Shown here: positions 57,869 to 64,000 of the stretch, piece by piece | Position numbering within the stretch: the first letter of the stretch is position 1 | Layout of the letters: each line of letters starts with the position of its first letter | Source of the DNA: Desulfoferrobacter suflitae | Lineage (GTDB): Bacteria; Desulfobacterota; Syntrophobacteria; Syntrophobacterales; Syntrophobacteraceae | Length of the DNA stretch: 64,000 nt | Assembly (NCBI RefSeq): GCF_022603395.1 | Contig: NZ_JAIBKA010000006.1 | Location: 279,829-343,828 of the forward strand | Direction of reading: 5' to 3' | Notes under the pieces: model-generated | Database searches by the model: none | The model's input: only the letters and a program-made list of their open reading frames with translations | Told to the model about the DNA's origin: nothing | Position numbers and translations under genes: made by a program

Positions 57869-59461
57869 CTAGCTGTTCAGAATGGCTTCCGCTTCATCAT
57901 GGTAAGCTTCCATAACATAAGGAATGCCGGTCACCGCAGCACATTCCTGGGTGAGAGACATCAGATCTTTGCGCGCGATGGAGCGCACGCTGAAACATCT
58001 CGCCCCCGCCATGAGCTGCTGTAGTCCCACCTTGATCTTGTCTGCATAACTGAAGATGCCAATCGCCCCCAGCGGGATGGAATTCATCTCGTCGCTGCCC
58101 ACCAAATCCCTGACAGCTTCATAGTTGACAAAAATTTCTTCGGGGTTGGTTCCGTATTGGCTGACGGTTTTCGGAAGATCCGCCTTGGCCATCCATTCAC
58201 CGATATTCTTGCCCACCATTCCCGGAATCATTAACGCTCGTCCCATGCACACGGCCTTGACATAAGGGGAACCCAAAGCCAGCGCCTTAAACACGCCATC
58301 CTCACTGGAGAAACCGCCGGCGAACGCAATATCCGGAACTCTCTCGCCCCGGGCGGTGAGCTTGTCACAATACTCGTAAGCCTTCGAGTGCAGGTAGATG
58401 CTCGGGATGCCCCATTCCTGCATCATACGCCATGGACTCATGCCGGTGCCGCCGGGCGCGCCATCGATGGTGAGCAGGTCGATCCCGGCTTTGGAGCCCC
58501 ACTTGATGGCCATGGCCAGCTCTCTCAAACTGTACGCCCCGGTTTTCAGAGTTATCCGTTTGAAGCCCAGTCTGCGCAAACGTTCGACTTCGGCCATGAA
58601 CCCTTCTTCACTCACAAAACCCAAACGACTGTGGCGCTCAAACTCCTTGATGGCGCCGTCCTCGTATGCCGCCTGGATGGACCGCCTGGACGGATCGGGA
58701 GTGACAATGTACCCGCGGCGTTTCAGTTCGAGCGCCCGCTCGATGCTGTCTACCTTGATTTCTCCCCCGATGCACTTGGCTCCCTGGCCCCATTTGAGCT
58801 CAATGGTGTCGAGTCCGTGTTTGTCCATAACATACTCGGCGACGCCCAGCCGGGTGTCCTCCACGTTCATTTGCACCAGAATTTCCCCGTACCCGTTGTG
58901 ATAGCGTTTATAGACTTCAAGACGTCGATCCAGTTCGGGGGACTTCACAATCTTACTTCCATTGTTCAATTCCAGGCCGGGGTCTATGCCACACACGTTT
59001 TCTCCGCAAACCAGCGTTACCCCGCTCAAGGCCGCGCCCACCGCAAAATGTTCCCAATTCTTGCGGGCAATTTCGGTGGAGCCGAGAGCACCCGTGAAGA
59101 TGGGAACACTCAACTTGACTTTGCTGTCCCAACCGTAATCGGTTTCCGTGCTCACCGCAGGGAAAACCGCCGTGTCCGGCCCCGCCTCGACTCCTTCGGG
59201 AAGACCGCTGGCACCCAGCGCATAACCCTGAATGTTGAGATGCGAGTAGTCCACCGGGTAGTCTTTGTCGGCCCCCGCCGTCACTTTTCCAAACGGGCCG
59301 GGATAAATGACTTCCCGCCCTCTGAAGGTGGATCGGAAAATCTCGCAGTTGCCGCGGCAACCGTCGATACAGCGCGAGCAGATACCACTCATGGGCACCA
59401 CACTCTTGGACCGGTTGAACGTCAAAGTGGCGTCGTTTGCATTGGGTTTACACAGGTTCAT
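57869..59461 (-). CDS. FMN-binding glutamate-synthase-family protein
   Basis: The 530-residue protein matches the central FMN barrel of glutamate synthase without the amidotransferase or GXGXG domains. It has IELKWGQGAKCIGGEIKVDS, ITLKTGAYSLRELAMAIKWG, LLTIDGAPGGTGMSPWRMMQ and FAGGFSSEDGVFKALALGSP. A short Cys-rich N-terminus (SGICSRCIDGCRGNCEIF, about 25-42) probably holds an Fe-S cluster. It is a paralogue of the 51497 protein rather than part of that operon. The ATG at 59461 follows GAAGGAG; the longer frame start has no support. It is preceded by a leader with tandem terminator-like hairpins. Whether it makes glutamate or another product is unknown. Confidence 0.88.
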   Translation of the reverse strand: MNLCKPNANDATLTFNRSKSVVPMSGICSRCIDGCRGNCEIFRSTFRGREVIYPGPFGKVTAGADKDYPVDYSHLNIQGYALGASGLPEGVEAGPDTAVFPAVSTETDYGWDSKVKLSVPIFTGALGSTEIARKNWEHFAVGAALSGVTLVCGENVCGIDPGLELNNGSKIVKSPELDRRLEVYKRYHNGYGEILVQMNVEDTRLGVAEYVMDKHGLDTIELKWGQGAKCIGGEIKVDSIERALELKRRGYIVTPDPSRRSIQAAYEDGAIKEFERHSRLGFVSEEGFMAEVERLRRLGFKRITLKTGAYSLRELAMAIKWGSKAGIDLLTIDGAPGGTGMSPWRMMQEWGIPSIYLHSKAYEYCDKLTARGERVPDIAFAGGFSSEDGVFKALALGSPYVKAVCMGRALMIPGMVGKNIGEWMAKADLPKTVSQYGTNPEEIFVNYEAVRDLVGSDEMNSIPLGAIGIFSYADKIKVGLQQLMAGARCFSVRSIARKDLMSLTQECAAVTGIPYVMEAYHDEAEAILNS

Positions 59462-59494
59462 TGTTCTACTCCTTCGTTCCTGGATGGATGGAAT

Positions 59495-59529
59495 AAAAAA
59501 AGTCCACCGCCCTGAGGGAGCGAGTGGAC
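59495..59529 (-). terminator. terminator-like hairpin in the leader, nearer the gene
   Basis: Minus strand: GTCCAC (59529-59524), 16-base loop, GTGGAC (59507-59502), then seven Ts (59501-59495), only 34 bases before the start codon. A competing stem uses GGACA (59539-59535) with TGTCC (59530-59526). Confidence 0.7.
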
Positions 59530-59594
59530 ACAATTGTCCCCATCGGGGTACTTCGTCGTAGCCCGATCGGCTGGCGTGGGTTTGCACCTCAGAC

Positions 59595-59638
59595 AAAAAA
59601 AGGGCGTCGCTACTCCACTCTTGGAGTTGGACGCCCTT
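59595..59638 (-). terminator. terminator-like hairpin in the leader, upstream copy
   Basis: Minus strand: AAGGGCGTC (59638-59630), inner AACTCC/GGAGT stem, GACGCCCTT (59608-59600), then seven Ts. It may end transcription from glnE (stop at 59896) or act as a first attenuator of the downstream gene. Confidence 0.75.
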
Positions 59639-59708
59639 GTCCTCATGCAATCATTAAAAACCGCACTCCGTTGTACGGTTTGTTACCAAAGCTTACAAAG
59701 TCAGGATT

Positions 59709-59738
59709 CTATTAGAGCGACTTAACCACAAAAGTCAA
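59709..59738 (-). promoter_or_regulatory. sigma70 promoter candidate for the leader and glutamate-synthase-like gene
   Basis: Minus strand: TTGACT (59738-59733), 18-base spacer, TAATAG (59714-59709). The -35 matches five of six bases, the -10 four. Transcription would start near 59702, giving a 240-base leader. Confidence 0.55.
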
Positions 59739-59895
59739 GCCCTATCTCTCACTTGTCCGAAAATTTTTTGGGCCATGCGTTGCTGTCGCCGTTTTGCGCT
59801 TCGTCCCATGCCGCCCAATGTTTGACGCGCGCTGTTGCTGCGGGGGTACCCGATAACGCCGCCCCCAGATCATTCCCGAACAGAGCAGAAATCTT

Positions 59896-62628
59896 CTACA
59901 GATCGGGGCACCAATTCTGCAAAAGCCTTCTCACCCTGCGACGCAGTCGCAGTAGATCCTGCCAGGAATCAACGGTGCCGGCCGCCTGCGAAGGCGGCCA
60001 AAGCCCCATGGCCTTGAGCCGTTCAAACTGATGCGGCTGCACGCGTGCTGCGGCGGCATTGTTACACAGAACCAGGCGATGTTCGAGGGACCGCAGCGTC
60101 TCAAAAGCCGTATACCCTTCCCGTACCGGCAGATCCTGCGACTCGGCGAGCCTTTCCAGCACTACGGGCAATGCCCGGCGCACGGAGCCCACCCGCAGCA
60201 AAGGATCGTTGCCGCCTTCAACCAGTACATACCCCTGCACCAGGAATTCCAGGTCGGCCAATCCTCCCGCCCCCAGTTTGATGTCGACAAGGTCGGATCG
60301 TTCCTCAGTCCGTTCCCGTTCCATGCGCTGCCGCAGATGGCAAAGGCGCTGCCATACCGCAGAGGGGGCGCGCTGTTGATAACAGATTTTGTGCGCCTCC
60401 TCCTCAATCCAGGTCGCAAGCTCAAGGTTTCCAGCCACACAGCGCATTCTCAGCAGCGCCTGGATCTCCCAGATATCGGCCTGTTTCCTGTAGTAATCCC
60501 GCCAGGCCCGGCGTGTGACAATCAGTGGCCCGTAATTGCCGGTCGGCCTCAGACGCGCATCGACCTCATAGCCCGGGCCTTCATGCAGCGGTGTGCTCAA
60601 CATCCGCATGAATCGCTGGATGAGACTGATAATTGCGGCGGGGATCTGATCCTCGGTCTGCCCCCTGGGGGGATCATACACAAAAGCCAAATCCACGTCC
60701 GACAGGTAGCCCATCTCTCGACTTCCCAGTTTGCCCAGGGCAAGGACCGCAAGGGGTGTGTGAGTGTCAAAACCGCGGCTTTCGGCCACTCTCCGGTAGG
60801 TGTGTGTTATGACAAAATCGGCCAGTGAACTCAGCTCATTTTCCAGTTGCCCGTGGTTTATGGTGCCTTGCAGATCCGCCATGGCCAGTTGCAGAAGCCG
60901 CTCGTTTTTCAGCCGCCTGATCCACTCGAGCGACTCTTCGTAATCGCTGTGCCTGTTCAGCAGACCCAGGCTGGTTTCCTGCCAGGAACGGGCATTGGTG
61001 TATCTTCCGGCTAATGTGGCAACGCCTTCAACCAGAGCCGGATGATGGGTCAAAAGATCCGCCAGCAACTCGCTCTGCGCCAGCCCTCCTATAAAGTCGG
61101 GCAGCCACGCGGATGCCGTGTGAAATACCTTCACAAGCCCGGGGCGCTTTCTTACCTGACTGAAGTAGCGATCCAGTCTGATCAGCACTTTCTCAGAGAT
61201 CGCACGATCATGGGTCGACCCGAATTTCACGAGCACGTCAACGACGGTCTTGTGCAAGAATTCTGGAAAGATCCCGGTATTTTTTTGAATGCCGGCCAAC
61301 AGGTCCGGCGGGCAATGTTCCAGCAAAGCGGCCTCACCGTCAACTTCCGTTGCCCTCTTGGCCGCCTCCGGCTCACTGCTCCGGAATAATGCCGTGAAGT
61401 GTTGATGCACCGTGCGGCAACAAACTTCCAGCTTGTCGATGAATTGTCCCTCCTCCGCGTCAAAACCGAGGGCAGATTCGAGGCGTCTGCGAGCTTCATC
61501 GGATCGCGGTATTTTCTGAGTCTGCCGATTCTGATCCAGCTGCACCCAGTGCTCCACCCGTCGCAAGAAGACATAGGCCTCCTTCAGCTGCTGCACCGTC
61601 TCGCCGGGCAACAACCCCAGGCCGTATAGCCGATCGAGGCAGTTCAGGGTGTTGGATTCGTCCAACTGAGGATGCCGGCCGCCATAAATGAGCTGCAAGG
61701 ACTGAACAAGAAATTCGATTTCCCGAATGCCGCCCACCCCCAGTTTCACGTCAAATTGCTGCCAGCCGCGACCCGGCTGCACGGCGCTCGCCAAAATCTT
61801 GTCACGCATGTCGCGCAATTCGTCGAGCGCCTGAAAATCAAGGAATCGACGAAACACAAAGGGACGCACCTCCTGAATAAAGGCGCTCCCCAGGTGACGA
61901 TCGCCCGCCACCGGTCGCGCCTTGAGCAGCATCTGACGCTCCCACGGCTGTCCCCGATGCAGATAGTGGTCAACGGCCGCTGCAACGGATGGCGCCAGCG
62001 GCCCGTCTTTGCCAAGGGGCCGCAATCGATGATCCACTTCAAACACCCGGTCTCCTTCGACCTTATCCGCCAGAAGGCGCGTCAAACTCTGACAAAACCG
62101 GTTCAACAAAACCAGATAATCGGACGGGTCATCACCTCCGCCATTTTTGCCAGCGTGCAGAAAGAGTATGTCGATGTCGGACACATAGTTGAGCTCCTGT
62201 CCTCCCAGCTTGCCCAGCCCCATCACAACCAGAGCGTAGTCCTCTCTTATCCGGCGCCACGCATCGGGGCGAGTGCTGCCAAACCACCACTCGGGGTGTT
62301 TATTGAGCATATTGAGACCGACTTGCAGCGCGACGGCGGCAAGATCACTCAATTGCGACGTAGTTTCGGCAAGATTGGCCCGGCCCAGCAGATCGCGGCC
62401 GCCGATCCTTAGAAAATGGCGCTGCTTAAACTCTCTAAAGCACAGTTGCAGATTCGTGAAAGAGCTCGTCTTTTCTGCCGTATCCTGCAGATCCTGGTAG
62501 ATTTCCGTCAAAGGATAGCGCCGATAAAGATTCTTTGAACCCACCAGCCAATCGACGTAATCCGGGCGGCGCCGCAAAAGAGTGGCCAGGTATTGGGAGG
62601 ATGACCCTATTCGTTCTATTTCATTCAT
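59896..62628 (-). CDS. glnE: bifunctional glutamine synthetase adenylyltransferase/adenylyl-removing enzyme
   Basis: Adds and removes AMP on glutamine synthetase in response to P-II and glutamine. The 910-residue product has two nucleotidyltransferase halves. The adenylyl-removing half is near the N-terminus (VMGLGKLGGQELNYVSDIDI, G-x-L-G-x9-D-x-D). The transferase half is after about residue 590 (LALGKLGSREMGYLSDVDLA), each followed by a helical GlnD/PII-uridylyltransferase-like part (VKLGVGGIREIEFLVQSLQL; IKLGAGGLADLEFLVQGYVL). I chose the ATG at 62628 because a promoter candidate lies just upstream; a longer frame to 62784 is possible. The N-terminus is shorter by some tens of residues than E. 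coli GlnE. It is upstream of the glutamate-synthase-like gene on the same strand. Confidence 0.94.
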   Translation of the reverse strand: MNEIERIGSSSQYLATLLRRRPDYVDWLVGSKNLYRRYPLTEIYQDLQDTAEKTSSFTNLQLCFREFKQRHFLRIGGRDLLGRANLAETTSQLSDLAAVALQVGLNMLNKHPEWWFGSTRPDAWRRIREDYALVVMGLGKLGGQELNYVSDIDILFLHAGKNGGGDDPSDYLVLLNRFCQSLTRLLADKVEGDRVFEVDHRLRPLGKDGPLAPSVAAAVDHYLHRGQPWERQMLLKARPVAGDRHLGSAFIQEVRPFVFRRFLDFQALDELRDMRDKILASAVQPGRGWQQFDVKLGVGGIREIEFLVQSLQLIYGGRHPQLDESNTLNCLDRLYGLGLLPGETVQQLKEAYVFLRRVEHWVQLDQNRQTQKIPRSDEARRRLESALGFDAEEGQFIDKLEVCCRTVHQHFTALFRSSEPEAAKRATEVDGEAALLEHCPPDLLAGIQKNTGIFPEFLHKTVVDVLVKFGSTHDRAISEKVLIRLDRYFSQVRKRPGLVKVFHTASAWLPDFIGGLAQSELLADLLTHHPALVEGVATLAGRYTNARSWQETSLGLLNRHSDYEESLEWIRRLKNERLLQLAMADLQGTINHGQLENELSSLADFVITHTYRRVAESRGFDTHTPLAVLALGKLGSREMGYLSDVDLAFVYDPPRGQTEDQIPAAIISLIQRFMRMLSTPLHEGPGYEVDARLRPTGNYGPLIVTRRAWRDYYRKQADIWEIQALLRMRCVAGNLELATWIEEEAHKICYQQRAPSAVWQRLCHLRQRMERERTEERSDLVDIKLGAGGLADLEFLVQGYVLVEGGNDPLLRVGSVRRALPVVLERLAESQDLPVREGYTAFETLRSLEHRLVLCNNAAAARVQPHQFERLKAMGLWPPSQAAGTVDSWQDLLRLRRRVRRLLQNWCPDL

Positions 62629-62740
62629 ATTGTGTTCATTCCGGTAAAAACCCTGTGAGCAGCAATTGGGATGCCTCTTCAGGACACCGATAGGGCTCAC
62701 CGAAGAGGGTCCTCGGTTCGGGTATCGCTTGTCACCTTTG

Positions 62741-62769
62741 ATCATAGCAGATGCGCCGGCTGAGGCTAA
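62741..62769 (-). promoter_or_regulatory. weak promoter candidate for glnE
   Basis: Minus strand: TTAGCC (62769-62764), 17-base spacer, TATGAT (62746-62741). The -10 has five of six consensus bases, the -35 three. If real, it excludes the longer glnE frame start at 62784. Confidence 0.4.
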
Positions 62770-63153
62770 CAATTTCGAATTCAAGAAGGTGACAGGCGTG
62801 CCTGTTTCCGTAACACGCCGCTGCTGCCGATCATATGAAAACCTGGACCGAGCTTGAATTCGGTCATATATTGATTACGACTGAATCAAATACGCTTTGC
62901 GCCTGAGGTGTGATTTATAAAGCCATCAACAGCCAGGGTTGAATCTAATAGTGGGCTGTTGGGAAGCGACCCGCGCGTCGGCTGCGCCATGGGTCGAAAT
63001 TAGAAGCCTGAACCGACCCGCATCCCAATACTTCGCGATGAGTCTATCCGTCACCGGGATGGAACAGTTCCTGGACCTCCGTTGAGACCGCCCTGCCACG
63101 GAAGGACGAAGCCGTGGTCGATTGTTCAATATCGGGATAAGGAGCAATAAGTC
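62770..63153. other. 384-base gap upstream of glnE and the small plus-strand gene
   Basis: No gene is supported. At 62792-62805 a short palindrome ACAGGC-GT-GCCTGT is seen, within a GGTGACAGGCG stretch of the type scattered in some genomes as short repeats. Upstream of 63154 there is a good ribosome binding site (AAGGAG) but no clear promoter. Confidence 0.4.
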
Positions 63154-63459
63154 ATGTCGAGAGATTTCAAAGTCATCTCCGGGAGCGGGATGCAGGAGTC
63201 AACGCATCGCATCCTCTCACAAGAAGAAAAAATTAAACATTTACAAAATGTTACCGAAGTAATCCTGGACGACGCGTTGGATGTCTGGAATTCACTATGG
63301 AGGGAAATGAAGGGCAAAGTGACAGACGCAACTCTGGTTTTGCCTGGAGCGGAAAAGGGCTTTAAACCAGGCTGCGGCTGGCCGGAATTCCTGGAAAGGC
63401 TGTGGCTGCTCAAGCACCATCTGGATTACGCCAAAAAGTTCTGCAAGCAAAAAATTTAG
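63154..63459 (+). CDS. hypothetical protein
   Basis: I do not recognise a family. The 101-residue product is rich in charged residues and predicted helices: MSRDFKVISGSGMQEST, then ILSQEEKIKHLQNVTEVILD and a Trp-rich part WNSLWREMKGK, ending CGWPEFLERLWLLKHHLDYA. No signal peptide or membrane segment. The ATG follows AAGGAG at 10 bases, and codon use looks like its neighbours, so I believe it is real. It stands alone between glnE (divergent) and the PKD gene (convergent). Confidence 0.6.
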   Translation: MSRDFKVISGSGMQESTHRILSQEEKIKHLQNVTEVILDDALDVWNSLWREMKGKVTDATLVLPGAEKGFKPGCGWPEFLERLWLLKHHLDYAKKFCKQKI

Positions 63460-63549
63460 CCTGGATGAAAAACAATCGGCCCTGTCAGCCCGGGATCGTC
63501 CGGATCACGACATTGAAATGTCGGCATGGCAGGGCCGAACAGGCAGCCA

Positions 63550-64000
63550 CTAATCAAACAGTATCAGGTACGGCGGCAGGGGATGAATATCCACCCGGAT
63601 ATAGGCGGTCTTTTTTTCGCTCTCTTCTTTTCCGCTGGTATCTTGCACCGTCAGTGTCACAGTGTAGATACCTCGCGTGTTATAGACATGCACTGGATTT
63701 CTGTCTGTAGAATTGGTTGCCCCGTCACCAAAGTCCCAAAGCCATGCGCTGACACTTCCCAAAGAGGTATCACTGAAAGTCACCGTTAAAGGGCTTGATC
63801 CGCTGACTGTATCAGCACTAAAGCTCGCTTCCAAAAGATACTCATAAGCCCCCATATCCACCGTGGTATTGATGATTCTCGGATTTCCATCCTTATCCAC
63901 CGCCGACATCCCTGGAGCCCCATTGGCGCCCGCGTCAACAACTGTTGACAGGGCGTCAAGCCTGTAGTTGCCATTAGCAGGATCAATGAATAATGGGTTA
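63550..64000 (-). CDS. C-terminal end of a PKD-domain surface protein, 5' end outside the window
   Basis: The frame runs into the window from the right edge and ends at 63550, giving about 150 codons. The first part (NPLFIDPANGNYRLDALSTV, then DKDGNPRIINTTVDMGAYEY) is the C-terminal repeat pattern of choice-of-anchor or right-handed beta-helix proteins. It is followed by a PKD (polycystic-kidney-disease) beta-sandwich with VTFSDTSLGSVSAWLWDFGD and GIYTVTLTVQDTSGKE. Such proteins are large, exported and adhesive or polysaccharide-binding. The N-terminal signal and anchor are outside. The ATG at 63909 is internal, not the start. Confidence 0.83.
   Translation of the reverse strand, partial: NPLFIDPANGNYRLDALSTVVDAGANGAPGMSAVDKDGNPRIINTTVDMGAYEYLLEASFSADTVSGSSPLTVTFSDTSLGSVSAWLWDFGDGATNSTDRNPVHVYNTRGIYTVTLTVQDTSGKEESEKKTAYIRVDIHPLPPYLILFD

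Larger units (their letters stand above)
59462..59702 (-). ncRNA. attenuator-like 5' leader of the second glutamate-synthase gene
   Basis: Between the promoter candidate and the start codon lie three hairpins on the minus strand. They are AAACCGTAC/GTGCGGTTT (59681-59658), a 9-bp stem with a seven-T run (59638-59595), and a 6-bp stem with a seven-T run (59529-59495). The region 59540-59526 can instead fold as GGACA/TGTCC, which would use the bases that form the last terminator stem. This is the layout of an attenuator or riboswitch. I could not match it to a known class. Confidence 0.55.

Noticed and set aside
58388..59515. 375-codon plus-strand frame opposite the FMN glutamate-synthase-like gene
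   Set aside because: Antisense shadow; the sense strand has clear FMN-barrel motifs and a good start.
1..64000. CRISPR arrays, rRNA genes, insertion sequences
   Set aside because: No regularly spaced direct repeats, rRNA segments or transposase-like frames were seen on either strand.

Overview
The window reads as ordinary chromosome from a strictly anaerobic Desulfobacterota-type bacterium (formerly Deltaproteobacteria). A Syntrophobacter-like lineage is my best guess, from gene families and gene order only, not from a database match. Supporting signs are the thrS-infC-rpmI-rplT-pheS order, a modular ferredoxin-type glutamate synthase, rubrerythrin-like and DUF3786/Fe-S proteins, and several families common in sulfate reducers and syntrophs. 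There is no rRNA, CRISPR array, prophage or recognisable transposase.

Layout. 1-4.9 kb, minus strand: pheS (cut by the left edge), rplT, rpmI, infC and thrS, preceded by a promoter, an upstream terminator and tRNA-Val(GAC). 5-7 kb: pgsA and a secreted protein of unknown function. 7-12.5 kb, plus strand: DUF4911, a double cyclic-nucleotide-binding-domain protein, miaB, a DUF151 nuclease-like protein, adenine deaminase and a ferritin-like protein. 12.6-14.4 kb: Smr protein and ribonuclease D, divergent. 14.4-22.2 kb: a sulfur-handling locus with a YcaO-TPR protein, an exported metallo-beta-lactamase/rhodanese fusion, a YeeE/YedE channel split over two overlapping genes (the second fused to three rhodanese-like domains), and a convergent cytoplasmic MBL/rhodanese protein. 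23.1-25.6 kb: two proteins with nitrile-hydratase-like leader-peptide (NHLP) folds, the second fused to a STAS domain, then a PAS histidine kinase. 25.6-38.1 kb: fabD, mlaC-like, radC, a quinone oxidoreductase, an ABC ATPase, a nucleotidyltransferase, mltG, purM, a MoxR/DUF58/transglutaminase trio and a methyltransferase. 38.3-42.1 kb: pstSCAB followed by a small HAD protein. 42.4-48.7 kb: a hotdog thioesterase, a LysR regulator, a J-domain protein, Fe-S and DUF3786 proteins, and a SWIM/SNF2 helicase. 49-62.6 kb: a nitrogen-assimilation block with a three-piece glutamate synthase, a divergent KaiC-like/XRE/cupin regulator, a baeRF protein, a second glutamate-synthase-like FMN protein behind a tandem-terminator leader, and glnE. 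63-64 kb: a small hypothetical gene and the end of a PKD-domain surface protein.

How the genes work together. The strongest functional unit is the sulfur locus, where a split sulfur-anion channel and several sulfurtransferase domains sit in one apparent operon with a YcaO ATPase. This suggests a sulfur-import and relay route feeding YcaO-dependent backbone or side-chain chemistry (inference). The nitrogen block joins glutamate formation (three-piece GOGAT), a likely dedicated regulator and GlnE control of glutamine synthetase. The NHLP/NHLP-STAS/kinase trio looks like a signalling unit that reuses a RiPP leader fold without a RiPP core.

The points most worth following up are the NHLP-STAS fusion, the YcaO/split-YeeE/rhodanese operon, the KaiC-like/XRE/cupin fusion, the attenuator-like leader before the second glutamate-synthase gene, and two non-canonical starts (CTG for infC; ATC overlapping a stop for the DUF58 gene).
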